Counted from the stretch's first letter, positions 35,000 through 45,195 are shown. The stretch is 64,000 nt of DNA from Enterovibrio norvegicus DSM 15893 (GCF_900115495.1 NZ_FOWR01000017.1:41848-105847); one strand, 5' to 3'. Numbers and translations are program-made. The notes: a model not told the origin generated them from the letters alone.

Positions 35000-36292
35000 T
35001 TATTGATCCGCCATCGTTGAGCGGTTGCGGCCACGACGTTTCGATTCATACAGCGCTTTGTCTGCACTCTTATACGCTTTGGCAAAAGTTGTGTCTCGGA
35101 CGAACACACCGCCAATAGATAAGGTGATTGCCAAGCCCGCGATAGATTCTTGCGCAACCGCTTTTCGAATGGTTTCGGCTTTAACGCCGAGTTGGCAATG
35201 GGTCATGTTATTAAACAAGATAAAGAACTCATCGCCACCCCAGCGAATCGTAATATCTTCTGCACGTATTTGCGTCAAGATGCGCTTGGCACATTCAGAA
35301 ATGATTTCGTCGCCTTTGTTATGGCCATGTGTGTCATTGATTTCTTTGAAGTGATCAATGTCGACGATGAGCATGGCAAAGCGTGTCATTTTCCTAAGGC
35401 GTGGCTCGTAGTAGTCACGTCTAAAGAAATTGGTCATTTCATCTTTTCTGATTGAGCGCGTTCGTCTTCGAAGTAGACCAGCACTGAATTGATATAGAAA
35501 AGCCATGATTAAGGAAGGCGCCAAAGAGGCTTGAAGCACTTTCAGATAGTTCACGCCAATATGTACCGGATCTTTTTCAGAGCAGATGAAAAATGCACTT
35601 TTGGTATACAAACTGTATTTTGGCGTGATGGTCAACTGCGTGTAGTGTTTGTGGTTATAGCGTTCAATGTATTTATCAATGTAAGATTCTTGGATATCAA
35701 CGGCGACAAGCGCATTTAATGATCGTTTGTTGTGAATGGGGAAATAGATGGTGCGAAGTTCTTCTTGCGTCCCTTTTTCTAAGTAAGAATCGGACATACG
35801 AACATTGCACCCATAGAATTCTTGATAGGTGTGATTGAGGTTCTCGCGCTCAACAATTTTTTCAAGAACATCATTTTCGCCGTACTGACTAAATGCTTTT
35901 TCGTAACCAGATCGTAACGGGTCGAAGAAGGCATAAGTGTTTGGGTTTTGGAAGACAGCTATCGACCAAATACTTTCGGGTGCACTGACTTGTAAGCGAT
36001 GTCGTAAACGTCGAATACCTTCGGCAAGTTCTTTGACTTCAACCTCCTTGCCATGGACGTACACGCTGACCTTGCCATCACCGTACACACCCTCTTTCAA
36101 TGATGTTGATGGTGCATTGTTATAGTACGAACCAAAGCGGCGAATAGAGGTGTACATTTGAGCGTAACTGGCGTCTAAGTCTTTAATCATCTGTTGAACT
36201 TGGATGACGTTATAAGCGCTATAACTCGTCGACACAAGTGCGAACGAAACAAGGCCAGCTTTTAGTAATGATAAGATCTTAATTTCTTTCAT
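35000..36292 (-). CDS. Membrane diguanylate cyclase (GGDEF)
   Basis: 430 residues. A membrane helix (about 10-28) is followed by a periplasmic sensor of about 210 residues, a second membrane helix (about 250-270, YLKVLQASLAPSLIMAFLYQ) and a GGDEF domain. The active site RWGGDEFFILF is canonical and the allosteric I-site is intact (RAED five residues before GGDEF), so an active, product-inhibited c-di-GMP synthase is expected. FAMLIVDIDHFKEINDTHGHNKGDEI is the substrate-binding part. The sensor ligand is unknown. It opposes the EAL protein at 6.8-8.0 kb in function. Confidence 0.95.
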   Translation of the reverse strand: MKEIKILSLLKAGLVSFALVSTSYSAYNVIQVQQMIKDLDASYAQMYTSIRRFGSYYNNAPSTSLKEGVYGDGKVSVYVHGKEVEVKELAEGIRRLRHRLQVSAPESIWSIAVFQNPNTYAFFDPLRSGYEKAFSQYGENDVLEKIVERENLNHTYQEFYGCNVRMSDSYLEKGTQEELRTIYFPIHNKRSLNALVAVDIQESYIDKYIERYNHKHYTQLTITPKYSLYTKSAFFICSEKDPVHIGVNYLKVLQASLAPSLIMAFLYQFSAGLLRRRTRSIRKDEMTNFFRRDYYEPRLRKMTRFAMLIVDIDHFKEINDTHGHNKGDEIISECAKRILTQIRAEDITIRWGGDEFFILFNNMTHCQLGVKAETIRKAVAQESIAGLAITLSIGGVFVRDTTFAKAYKSADKALYESKRRGRNRSTMADQ

Positions 36293-36597
36293 TTTTTCAC
36301 GCCGATTGAGTCAGTTTATTTCTGTGGTGCAGGCGTATCGTGTGAAAACACGGTATATAGTGCTGCAAGCATAGAGGGCGAAAGAGTTTAAACCTTCTGT
36401 CATTGTATTCAACGAAAGGTTTTTCTCATGACGATAAAAATTATTTATCACCATTTTGCTTCATAATGAGACAAAGCGTTTTATGGATTCCGCTGGCGCT
36501 GCAATCGAAAGTGAAAATAGAAGGTCTCTACCTTCAACTATCTCATTGTGCTTGATGGTTGAGCGCATCAGTACACACTATGTTTCAGGGAAGGAAT
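36293..36597. other. Divergent intergenic region
   Basis: 305 bases between the GGDEF gene and the dioxygenase. AT-rich, with a TATAGTG near 36356 that could be a -10 element. Upstream in-frame extension of the dioxygenase lacks a ribosome site. Nothing else is seen. Confidence 0.4.
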
Positions 36598-37443
36598 ATG
36601 CAGGTTACCCCGTTATCAAAACACATCGGCGCGTTAATTGAAGGGATCGATCTTAACGCGTGCGATGAAGAAACATTCTCATTGGTATACCACGCTTTTT
36701 TAGAACACAAAGTTATTTTCTTCCATGACCAATACTTATCACCTGAAGCGCAACTTGCATTAGCGAAGCGTTTTGGTGAGTTAGAAGCACAACATCCTTT
36801 CTTTCCTCATGCAGATGGCTTTCCTCAAGTCAGCCTGATTGAAACGACCCGAGGAAACCCACCAGGAAAAAGCTTCTGGCATACCGACATGACATGGCAA
36901 GAAGCGCCGCCGAAATGTTCTGTGTTATCAGCACAACATTTACCTGATAGAGGCGGAGATACCATCTGGCTCTCGATGGAAGCGGCATATGACGCATTGC
37001 CTCGTCGTACGAAAGCAGCCATCGCTCACGCGACGGCAACGCACGCGGTTCATGGCTTTTCTGGTAGCCGGTTTGACAATGAAGATGATAGTGGAAATAG
37101 CCGTGTTGAAGGCATCACGAAAAACATCAACGCCGTGCATCACCCGCTGGTGGTTAAGCACCCTGAAACAGGAAAGCCTGCGCTGTACGTGAATGAGCAG
37201 TTTACCCGATTCATTGATAAGCGTGAGGAAGGCGACGCGCTGCCCGACCTCTCGGCGCTGTTTGAACACAGTCGTGCTGAAGCGTTTCAGGTACGTTTCC
37301 AATGGGAAGTAGGCAGTGTCGCGATTTGGGATAACCGTTGCACGCAGCATTTTGCGGTCACAGATTATGGAGACACCCCAAGAAAGTTACATCGTGTTGT
37401 CGTAAAAGGATCGATACCTGCAAGTTATGACGTTTTGGGCTAG
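36598..37443 (+). CDS. TauD/TfdA-family Fe(II)/2-oxoglutarate dioxygenase
   Basis: 281 residues from the ATG at 36598 (GGAAGGA just upstream; MQVTPLSKHIGALIEGIDLN is the usual N terminus). The metal triad is visible: His95-x-Asp97 in FWHTDMTW and His251 in NRCTQHFA, with Arg262/Arg266 in PRKLHRVVVKG for 2-oxoglutarate. Relatives oxidise taurine, alkyl sulfates or phenoxyacetates. No sulfonate ABC genes are next to it; the neighbouring ABC genes are peptide-type. A link with that importer is possible but unproven. Confidence 0.92.
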   Translation: MQVTPLSKHIGALIEGIDLNACDEETFSLVYHAFLEHKVIFFHDQYLSPEAQLALAKRFGELEAQHPFFPHADGFPQVSLIETTRGNPPGKSFWHTDMTWQEAPPKCSVLSAQHLPDRGGDTIWLSMEAAYDALPRRTKAAIAHATATHAVHGFSGSRFDNEDDSGNSRVEGITKNINAVHHPLVVKHPETGKPALYVNEQFTRFIDKREEGDALPDLSALFEHSRAEAFQVRFQWEVGSVAIWDNRCTQHFAVTDYGDTPRKLHRVVVKGSIPASYDVLG

Positions 37444-37585
37444 TCAAACCTGTCTAACAGCCAGAAAACTAGAAAGAAAGTGCACTACATTGAGAGGGAT
37501 GCCGATAAGTTTGAGGCATCACTTTTTTGATGCTTTGTGAATAACACAATAAGTGACGCGGTCACTGAATCGAGAGGGCGTTAAC

Positions 37586-39250
37586 ATGACACATCTTTTT
37601 ACTCGGTGCGCTGCTGCGGCAGTTCTCCTGTCTGTTGCCTCGTTCACATCGCTCGCCACAGAGCCGGAAAAGCCCCTCAAAATTGGCATTAGCCAATATC
37701 CTACTAGCTTGCATCCTTTACTTGGGTCATCTGTTGCAGGTAGCTACGTGTTGTCGACAGTTTGGCGGCCCATGATGATTTATGGCAAAGATTGGCAGCC
37801 CCTGTGTCACCTATGCCAAACCGTGCCGACATTTGAAAATGGCCTCGCTGAGAAAATTGTGCTGGACGATGGCAGAGAAGGCATTCGCTTGTCTGTCACG
37901 CTCAAAGATAACCTGTTTTGGGGAGATGGCGTTCCTGTGACCTCCAAAGATGTGGCTTTGGGGTATCAGATTTCGACGGATAAACGCGTCAAAGGTAATC
38001 CGGGCTATGAGGAAGATCAGACCCTTGAGCGCCTTGATATCGTCGATGAAAAACGCCTTGATGTGATTTTGAATAAGCGCATTTTTAACTATCGTACGGC
38101 CGTGCCGTCGGCCATGCCAGAACACCTCGAAGGTGAGATCTATCGCCGCGATCCCGAAAACTACGACAAGACCTCGTTGTACACTACATCACCGTTAACG
38201 GCGGGTTTATACAATGGCCCATATCTTATCGACAGAATGTCGTCAGGCAGCTTTGTGTCAGTGGTGCCAAATCCACACTGGAAAGGCCGCTCGGTGTTTT
38301 TCGATAATCTGGTGTTCAAAGCCGTCGAGAATACCGCCGCGCTTGAAGCGCATTTACTTTCAAAGTCTGTAGACATGATTGCGGGCGAATCTGGGTTAAC
38401 GCTTGACCAAGTGTTGCGTCTAGAAAAGCGTCAGAAAGGGAAGTACCAATACTACTATGAGCCCGGTCTGCTCTACGAACACCTTGACGTCAACTTGGAT
38501 AATCCGCACCTCGCCAAGAAAGCCTTTCGCCAAGGGCTATTGCTAAGTATCAATCGCCAACAATTGGTTAATCAACTGTTTGAAGGCAAACAAGTCGTCG
38601 CACACACTGACACCAGCCCACGCGACATCGGCTATTCAGACGATGTGACCCAATATGAATACGCCCCTGAAAAAGCCAAAGCACTGTTCCAGCAAGCGGG
38701 TTACCGTTGGCAAGGAAAAGACATGGTGGATGCAGACGGGAAGCCCGTTCAGATTGAACTCATGACCACCGCAGGCAACAAAACCCGTGAGTTAGTGCAG
38801 CAAGTACTGCAATCCCAATGGAAGAAAATGGGGATCACCATCCGCATCAATAACCAGCCAGCACGGGTTTTCTTTGGTCAAACACTTAAAGAGCGAAACC
38901 ACAAAGGGTTAGCTCTGTTTGCGTGGTACTCCGCGCCTGAAAGCCCGCCAGAAACCACCTTGCACTCAGAAAATATTCCAACAGAAGCGAATAACTGGGG
39001 CGGCCAAAATTATGCGGGTTATAAAAATGCAGACATGGACGCCTTATTGGATGAAATTGAAACGGAACTTGATGCGGATAAACGCGAGGCGTTGTTTGCC
39101 AACATTCAGCGTATTTATGCAGAAGATCTTCCCGCGCTCCCTCTGTACTTTCGCGCCGACAGCTTTGTGTTGCCGCTGTGGTTAAAGGGTGTCACGCCAA
39201 CTGGACATATGTTCCCGTCTACACATTGGGTTGAAGAGTGGCATAGATAG
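37586..39250 (+). CDS. Peptide-type ABC transporter substrate-binding protein (SBP_bac_5), copy 1
   Basis: 554 residues from the ATG at 37586 (GAGGG 7 bases upstream); the frame from 37553 adds only 11 residues. Signal peptide about 1-26 (ending SLAT). Family 5 periplasmic binding protein: LKIGISQYPTSLHPLL, then LKDNLFWGDGVPVTSKDVAL, NPHWKG, KKAFRQGLLLSINRQQLVNQ, GVTPTGHMFPSTHWVEEW. A CxxC motif (PLCHLC) near mature residue 60 is also in copy 2. It belongs with copy 2 and the downstream ATPases and permeases, but 340 bases separate the copies, so it may be expressed separately. Confidence 0.94.
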   Translation: MTHLFTRCAAAAVLLSVASFTSLATEPEKPLKIGISQYPTSLHPLLGSSVAGSYVLSTVWRPMMIYGKDWQPLCHLCQTVPTFENGLAEKIVLDDGREGIRLSVTLKDNLFWGDGVPVTSKDVALGYQISTDKRVKGNPGYEEDQTLERLDIVDEKRLDVILNKRIFNYRTAVPSAMPEHLEGEIYRRDPENYDKTSLYTTSPLTAGLYNGPYLIDRMSSGSFVSVVPNPHWKGRSVFFDNLVFKAVENTAALEAHLLSKSVDMIAGESGLTLDQVLRLEKRQKGKYQYYYEPGLLYEHLDVNLDNPHLAKKAFRQGLLLSINRQQLVNQLFEGKQVVAHTDTSPRDIGYSDDVTQYEYAPEKAKALFQQAGYRWQGKDMVDADGKPVQIELMTTAGNKTRELVQQVLQSQWKKMGITIRINNQPARVFFGQTLKERNHKGLALFAWYSAPESPPETTLHSENIPTEANNWGGQNYAGYKNADMDALLDEIETELDADKREALFANIQRIYAEDLPALPLYFRADSFVLPLWLKGVTPTGHMFPSTHWVEEWHR

Positions 39251-39590
39251 TCTTTTTCGTCGGTTTTTCATGCAATAAATTGAATGTTTAGTGCTGTAAC
39301 ATAATGATTCGTAACTAAATATTTTATCTGTTTTGATGAAATGCGACTGAGGCAGGGCTTTTCAGCGACAGTGCTTCCTGTTTGATTGAATTGTATACAT
39401 TACTGGCTCGACAATGATTGAAACATATGTTTAACATTGAGCTATTGCGTGCAATTTTTCACTGTATTTGCTTGGAGAGCTAAAGAATTCTCCTTTGCAC
39501 GCACGGTATCCCAGCAACTGAGTGATCGGTTAATGAGGTATCCAATAGGGTGACGGATTTGCCCTCAGCTTTGACAAAGGACATGACTGT
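39251..39590. other. Spacer between the two binding-protein genes
   Basis: 340 bases without an ORF I support. AAACATATGTTT (39421-39432) is a perfect 12-bp palindrome and the region is AT-rich, so a promoter with an operator for the second copy is plausible. AAAGGA lies 9 bases before its ATG. Confidence 0.45.
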
Positions 39591-41246
39591 ATGAATAAAA
39601 CGCTTCTCACATTGGCCATCGCAGCGCCAGTTGCCTTCTCTTCTGTTTCCGTAAGTGCTGACACCCTCAAGATCGGTATGTCTCAATACCCTGAAGGCCT
39701 TCATCCTACCTTGGTGTCGAATGTCGCGGCGTCTTATGTACTGAATACCGCTTACCGCAAAACCGTGATTTACGGAAAAGACTGGCAACCTCAATGTAAT
39801 GTGTGTGTTGAGATCCCGACGTTTGAAAACGGTTTAGCGAAACGTATTACCCGAGAAGATGGCTCAGAAGGCATTAAATTGACCGTCACGGTGCGTGACG
39901 ACTTGTTTTGGGGCGACGGCACGCCGCTGACCACGAAAGACATTCAGTTAGGCTATGAGATCCAAAAAGACGAGCGCGTGGGTAATCCGGGTCTCCAAGA
40001 AGCAAAAACCATGGAGAAGCTGGTTCTGCTTGATGACAAAACCTTTGAGGTGTATCTGAGTAAAGTCAGCTTCAAATACCGCACAGATTATTTCCCTGAT
40101 CCGCTTCCTGAACACGTTGAAGGTGCGCTGTACCGCGCCGACCCTACGAACTACAGCAAAACCACCAAATACGCTACTGACCCAACCAATGCAGGTTTGT
40201 ATTACGGCCCTTACGTGCTGAACAAAGTCAGTCCGGGTAGCTTCATCACTGCGCAACGTAATCCGCATTGGAAAGGTCAATCCCCCGCCTTTGATGAACT
40301 TGTTTTTAAAACCGTAGAAAACACGTCAGCGCTAGAAGCGCATCTGCTGTCGGGCTCCGTGGATTACTTGCCGGGTGAAATCGGTTTGTCTCTCGACCAA
40401 GTGCTGCAAATCGAAAAGCGCCACGGTAAGAAGTTTAATGTGCACTACGAGCCTGGCCTACTTTATGAGCACCTAGACACCACGATGAACAACCCACACT
40501 TGGCGAAGAAAGAAGTGCGCCAAGCCTTGTTGTACGGTGCAAACCGTGAGCAGCTTGTTGATAAGCTGTTTTCTGGAAAACAGCCCGTTGCCGATACCAA
40601 TACTAGCCCGCGAGATCTTGGTTTTTACCCCGAAGTTAAACGTTATGAGTACAACCCTGAGAAAGCTAAGTCGCTTCTGAAACAGGCGGGTTACACCGAA
40701 AAAAATGGCGTCATGGTGGATGCAGATGGCAATGAACTGCACATTGAATTGGCGACCACGGCAGGCAACAAAACGCGTGAGCTTGTGCAGCAAGTGTTGC
40801 AGTCGCAGTGGAAGAAGATTGGGGTGAAAGTGTCGATCAACAACCAGCCTGCGCGCGTGTATTTCGGCGATACCTTGACTCAGCGTAAGCACAAAGGGTT
40901 AGCCATGTTCGCGTGGTATTCAGCCCCTGAAAACCCACCGCGTACCATTTTGCATTCAAACAGCATCCCAACTGAAGACAACGGCTGGTCAGGGCAAAAC
41001 TACATTGGCTATCAAAATCCTAAAATGGATGCGCTGTTAGAGCGTGTTGAAGCTGAGCTAGACGACGAAAAGCGCAAGGCGATCTTCTTTGAAATTCAGA
41101 AAATCTATGCTGAAGACTTGCCTGCCTTACCGCTGTATTTCCGCGCCGACAGTTTTGTGATGCCGAAATGGTTGGAAGGCGTCACCCCAACAGGGCACAT
41201 GTTTGCATCAACCAACTGGGTTGAAGAGTGGACCACCACCAAATAG
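39591..41246 (+). CDS. Peptide-type ABC transporter substrate-binding protein (SBP_bac_5), copy 2
   Basis: 551 residues, signal peptide MNKTLLTLAIAAPVAFSSVS, then VSADTLKIGMSQYPEGLHP. It is clearly paralogous to copy 1 across the whole length: shared YGKDWQP, PTFENGLA, YYEPGLLYEHLD-type segment, TTAGNKTRELVQQVLQSQWK and GVTPTGHMF. The CxxC motif (PQCNVC) is kept. It starts the dense operon binding protein, two ATPases and two permeases (10 bases to the next start). The ligand is probably a peptide or peptide-like compound, not predictable in detail. Confidence 0.95.
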   Translation: MNKTLLTLAIAAPVAFSSVSVSADTLKIGMSQYPEGLHPTLVSNVAASYVLNTAYRKTVIYGKDWQPQCNVCVEIPTFENGLAKRITREDGSEGIKLTVTVRDDLFWGDGTPLTTKDIQLGYEIQKDERVGNPGLQEAKTMEKLVLLDDKTFEVYLSKVSFKYRTDYFPDPLPEHVEGALYRADPTNYSKTTKYATDPTNAGLYYGPYVLNKVSPGSFITAQRNPHWKGQSPAFDELVFKTVENTSALEAHLLSGSVDYLPGEIGLSLDQVLQIEKRHGKKFNVHYEPGLLYEHLDTTMNNPHLAKKEVRQALLYGANREQLVDKLFSGKQPVADTNTSPRDLGFYPEVKRYEYNPEKAKSLLKQAGYTEKNGVMVDADGNELHIELATTAGNKTRELVQQVLQSQWKKIGVKVSINNQPARVYFGDTLTQRKHKGLAMFAWYSAPENPPRTILHSNSIPTEDNGWSGQNYIGYQNPKMDALLERVEAELDDEKRKAIFFEIQKIYAEDLPALPLYFRADSFVMPKWLEGVTPTGHMFASTNWVEEWTTTK

Positions 41247-41255
41247 GAGCCGTAA

Positions 41256-42203
41256 ATGGATCAGACGATATTAGATGTGCGTCGTCTGCGGGTAGCCTAC
41301 AAAGGCTACCCTGCGGTTAACGATGTCAGCTTTCATATAGATCGAGGCGAAATTCTTGGCGTCGTGGGTGAATCCGGCTGCGGGAAAAGCCTCGCAGCAT
41401 TAACACTGATGGGTTTGCAACCCAACGTCATGAAAGCCAGCGGTGATGTGGTATTTCGTGGCAAAAACCTGCTAGAAAACCGCGATGCTGATTGGATGAA
41501 AGTCCGCGGTGAAGGCATCGCGATGATCTTTCAAGAGCCCATGACGGCGCTCAACCCTGTTGTCACTGTGGGCGACCAAATCGCAGAAATGTTCGAGCTT
41601 CACCGCGGCAGCAATAAAGCTGAAGCGGCGGAACGCGCCGTTGAAATGCTTGAGCGGGTACACATTCCGGATCCTATGCGCCGTGCAAAGGCATTCCCGC
41701 ATGAATTATCGGGCGGTATGCGCCAGCGGGTGATGATTGCGATGGCGTTGGCCTGTGAACCTGAACTCATCATTGCAGATGAACCAACCACTGCGCTGGA
41801 CTTAACGGTTCAAGCCCAAGTGCTCGATCTGCTGGAAGAACTTCGCGATAGTACGGGCACTGCGGTGCAGTTTATCAGCCACAACTTGGGCGTTGTTTCC
41901 CAACTCGCTGAACGTGTCATCGTGATGTATGCGGGTCGCATTGTGGAACAAGCGACGTCAGAAGAGCTGTTTGCGAATCCTCAACATCCTTACACCCAAG
42001 GCTTGCTAGCGACGTTGCCACGTATCGGTGGCGCGCGCGATGTGCTTCCTGCCATTCCCGGTGCTGTGCCGCCGCTCGACCAACGAGGCAGTGGTTGCCC
42101 ATTTGTTGATCGCTGTAATAAAGCCTCGCCAACCTGTGTGGCGATGATGCCTGAAACGGTCGCATTGAATGACATTCACTCTGTGGCTTGTCATCACCTA
42201 TAA
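41256..42203 (+). CDS. Peptide-type ABC transporter ATP-binding protein (OppD/DppD-like)
   Basis: 315-residue ATPase. Walker [10 protein letters not shown]-loop [10 protein letters not shown], signature LSGGMRQRV, Walker [13 protein letters not shown], and the C-terminal oligopeptide/dipeptide domain with Cys clusters ([17 protein letters not shown] ... VACHH) that in OppD/DppD binds an Fe-S cluster. GGAG lies 6 bases before the ATG. It works with the following ATPase as a heterodimer. Confidence 0.95.
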   Translation: MDQTILDVRRLRVAYKGYPAVNDVSFHIDRGEILGVVGESGCGKSLAALTLMGLQPNVMKASGDVVFRGKNLLENRDADWMKVRGEGIAMIFQEPMTALNPVVTVGDQIAEMFELHRGSNKAEAAERAVEMLERVHIPDPMRRAKAFPHELSGGMRQRVMIAMALACEPELIIADEPTTALDLTVQAQVLDLLEELRDSTGTAVQFISHNLGVVSQLAERVIVMYAGRIVEQATSEELFANPQHPYTQGLLATLPRIGGARDVLPAIPGAVPPLDQRGSGCPFVDRCNKASPTCVAMMPETVALNDIHSVACHHL

Positions 42204-42212
42204 GGAACGCTC

Positions 42213-43228
42213 ATGACACTATTAAGATTGAATAAAGTTTGTCAGCGCTACCCTGTGGGTCAAAAGGGTGGTTTGGTAAGCCGGCGCACGAGCTGAAAGC
42301 GGTCAACGATATTTCGTTGACCTTAGAAGAAGGCGAAACCGTTGCCATTGTTGGCGAATCAGGGTGTGGAAAATCGACCCTTGGGCGCATGGTGGCGCTG
42401 TTGGAATCGCCAATTGAAGGCGACGTAGAACTTGCGGGTATCGCGACAGCAGGGCTAAAAGGGCAAGCGCTGAAAGATCTTCGTCGTAAACTCGGCCTGG
42501 TGTTTCAAGATCCTTATTCCGCGCTCAATCCTAGGCTGCCCATTTCTGAACTCGTTGGCGAGCCATTAGATGTCTATGACATCGGTGATAAGGCTTCTCG
42601 TCGCGCAAAAGTGCTTGAGACGTTGGAATCGGTCGGGCTGAGTGAAGACGCTCTGGACCGTTATCCCCATGAGTTTTCTGGTGGGCAGCGACAGCGTATC
42701 TGTATCGCCCGTGCGTTGGTGCTCGATCCCGCGCTGATTGTGGCGGATGAACCGCTGTCTGCGCTGGATGTGTCCGTGCAAAGTCAGGTGTTGAACCTCT
42801 TTGCAGAGCTCAAGCGTGAACGTAACTTATCGTTTTTCTTTATCAGCCATGACTTAGCGGTGGTCGACTATCTGGCGGACACCATTGTTGTTATGTACCT
42901 CGGCCAAATCGTAGAACAAGCGCCGCGCGATGCGTTCTTTGCGAACCCTGCGCACCCGTATAGCCGTGCCTTGCTGGCCGCCGTGCCTGAAGTGGGAAAG
43001 GGAAAACGTCAACGAGGACTTGCGTTACAGGGTGACGTTCCGAGTCCAATCAACCCGCCGAGTGGCTGCGCCTTTCATCCACGTTGTGCCAACGCCACAG
43101 AGACCTGCAAAACCATCGCACCATCGCCTCAAACGTTTGACGGCGACGATAAACACATTGTGGCCTGTCATTACCCGGGAGCGGTGATCGACCTAAAAAA
43201 GCCCCATAGCAAGGAAGCCATGGTATGA
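42213..43228 (+). CDS. Peptide-type ABC transporter ATP-binding protein (OppF/DppF-like) with apparent -1 frameshift
   Basis: The natural start is the ATG at 42213 (AAGGA 7 bases upstream), giving MTLLRLNKVCQRYPVGQK. That frame stops at 42296 after 27 codons. The rest of the protein continues in the -1 frame (GWFGKPAHELKAVNDISLTL ...). The switch maps to A_AAG_GGT at 42263-42269: one extra G in the AAAAGGG run, or a -1 ribosomal slip, restores a normal N terminus. Downstream everything is intact: [39 protein letters not shown] and the Cys-containing oligopeptide domain (SGCAFHPRCANATETC ... VACHYP). A TTG at 42239 in the second frame gives a truncated, poorly supported start. Options: sequencing error, real frameshift, or recoding. 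Confidence 0.85.
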
Positions 43229-44193
43229 CGCAGTATATATTGAGTCGGGTGTTTCAGAGCCTGTTGGTTCTGTTCTTTGTTTCTTTCGTTTCTTACGCCT
43301 TGATAGGTCTTATGCCCGGAGACCCTATCGATCTGATGCTGACATCGGATCCCAACATGACAGCCGAAGACGTGGCGCGTTTGAAAGCGTTGCAAGGGTT
43401 GGATAAACCCTTGGTTGAGCGTTACTGGAATTGGTTATTGGGTGCGCTTCAAGGTGACTTCGGCTATTCCCGTTTGTATTTACAACCTGCTGAAGATGTA
43501 TTGATTCCCGCGGTGTGGAACACGGTGAAACTGGTGGGTATTGCTACTACGTTGTCACTGCTTATCGCGATTCCCGTGGGGGTGTTTGCGGCGCTTAAAC
43601 ACCGCACTTGGGTGGATTACATCATCAGCTTTACCGCGTTTGTGGGCTTTTCTACGCCCGCGTTCTGGTTAGCCTTGATGTTGATTTTGGTGTTCTCCGT
43701 GACTTTGGGTTGGTTACCCGCTGGTGGTACAGGGGAAGCGGAGGGGGGCGGTTTTTGGTTTCAAGCACAGCATTTGGTGCTACCTGTGATTTCTCTGACC
43801 GTGTTGAACGTTGCCAGCCATTCTCGCTATGTACGTGGCACCATGCTGGAAGTGTTGCGTCAGGATTACATTCGCACAGCCATCGCGAAAGGGGCGTCGA
43901 AAACCCGCGTAGTTTTCGCCCATGCATTGCGTAATGCCATGATCCCTTTGGTCACGATCATTGCGTTGGATATTGGCTTTATGTTGTCTGGCGCTTTGAT
44001 CACAGAGACCATCTTTGCATGGCCGGGGATGGGCAAGCTGATATTTGATGCCATCATGGGGAATGACTACAACTTGGCATTGCTCGGTTTGATGGTCATT
44101 ACTTTCACTGCGTTATTGGGTAATTTGCTGGCCGACATCGCTTACGCAAAGCTCGACCCGCGTATTAGCCTAACCAAAGGAGCATCTGCATGA
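43225..44193 (+). CDS. Peptide-type ABC transporter permease (OppB/DppB-like)
   Basis: 322 residues, six membrane helices. The ATG overlaps the stop of the ATPase gene (ATGA). YILSRVFQSLLVLFFVSFVS opens the protein and GDPIDLM is the periplasmic motif. The EAA loop is EVLRQDYIRTAIAKGASKTR, which contacts the ATPases. FAWPGMGKLIFDAIMGNDYN is the usual C-terminal signature. Confidence 0.95.
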   Translation: MTQYILSRVFQSLLVLFFVSFVSYALIGLMPGDPIDLMLTSDPNMTAEDVARLKALQGLDKPLVERYWNWLLGALQGDFGYSRLYLQPAEDVLIPAVWNTVKLVGIATTLSLLIAIPVGVFAALKHRTWVDYIISFTAFVGFSTPAFWLALMLILVFSVTLGWLPAGGTGEAEGGGFWFQAQHLVLPVISLTVLNVASHSRYVRGTMLEVLRQDYIRTAIAKGASKTRVVFAHALRNAMIPLVTIIALDIGFMLSGALITETIFAWPGMGKLIFDAIMGNDYNLALLGLMVITFTALLGNLLADIAYAKLDPRISLTKGASA

Positions 44194-45134
44194 CACAACC
44201 TATGATGGATGCTGCGCCGAATGCGGTAACCAAACGAAGCGCTTCATCGCCGTGGATGCTGGTTTGGCATCGCTTCTGCCAACACAAAGCCGGTTTAATC
44301 TCAGCGGTGTTTGTTTTTCTGCTTACGTTACTGTGCTTCAGTGCGCCCTTGTTGGCGGACTGGTTCGGGCATGATCCGTTCGAAGTGGATTTCATGACGC
44401 GTTTTGAACCTGTCAGCGACACACATTGGTTAGGAGCCGATGAACTTGGCCGTGATGTGTTCTTGCGATTGCTTTACGGCGGTCAAGTGTCGTTGGCTGT
44501 CGGTGCGGTTGCTGCGTTCGCCACCGCCATTCTTGGCACGCTAGTGGGCGTGTTTGCGGGATACTTTGGCGGTAAGCTAGACGCGGTGCTCATGCGTATT
44601 GCTGATTTCACGTTGTCGCTGCCGACCCTGCCATTGATGATCGTGCTGGCAGCGGTTGATCTCAGTAAGCTTGGATTACCGGAGAGTTGGGCACAGGGTG
44701 AAAATGCGAGCTTTATTCGAATTATCGTCATTGTTGCTTTGTTTGGTTGGCCGACCACGGCGCGCTTGGTACGCTCGGGCACGTTGTCAGTGCGGGAGCG
44801 AGACTACGTGAAAGCCGCAATTGGCTATGGCGCATCACCGTGGCGCATTATTCGTCGTCATGTCTTGCCCAATGTGTTGTCACCCGTGATCATCGCGACC
44901 ACCATGGCGTTGGGTGGGGTGATATTACTGGAAAGTGCGCTGTCTTTTCTTGGTCTTGGTATTCAACCGCCAATGCCGTCGTGGGGTAACATGCTGCAAA
45001 ATGCCCAAGAGGTGATTTGGCAATCTCCGGGGCTTGCGATTTACCCTGGCGTGGCGATTCTGTTAACCGTGATGGCGTTTAACTTCCTCGGTGATGCATT
45101 ACAAGATGCGCTTGATCCGAAAGCAGGCCAATAG
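44190..45134 (+). CDS. Peptide-type ABC transporter permease (OppC/DppC-like)
   Basis: 314 residues, ATGA overlap with the previous gene. It has an N-terminal cytoplasmic part (WMLVWHRFCQHKAGLISAVF), then HWLGADELGRDVFLRLLYGG, the EAA loop RERDYVKAAIGYGASPWRII and the tail MAFNFLGDALQDALDPK. It pairs with the preceding permease as the membrane channel. It is the last gene of the importer operon and is followed by a strong terminator. Confidence 0.95.
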   Translation: MTQPMMDAAPNAVTKRSASSPWMLVWHRFCQHKAGLISAVFVFLLTLLCFSAPLLADWFGHDPFEVDFMTRFEPVSDTHWLGADELGRDVFLRLLYGGQVSLAVGAVAAFATAILGTLVGVFAGYFGGKLDAVLMRIADFTLSLPTLPLMIVLAAVDLSKLGLPESWAQGENASFIRIIVIVALFGWPTTARLVRSGTLSVRERDYVKAAIGYGASPWRIIRRHVLPNVLSPVIIATTMALGGVILLESALSFLGLGIQPPMPSWGNMLQNAQEVIWQSPGLAIYPGVAILLTVMAFNFLGDALQDALDPKAGQ

Positions 45135-45161
45135 GTAATCACGAGATTTACGTTAACCCCA

Positions 45162-45195
45162 AAGAGAAGCTGGCACATCCAGCTTCTCTTTTTTC
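45162..45195 (+). terminator. Terminator of the peptide ABC operon
   Basis: AAGAGAAGCTGG/CCAGCTTCTCTT, a 12-bp perfect stem with a CACAT loop followed by T6. Confidence 0.93.
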
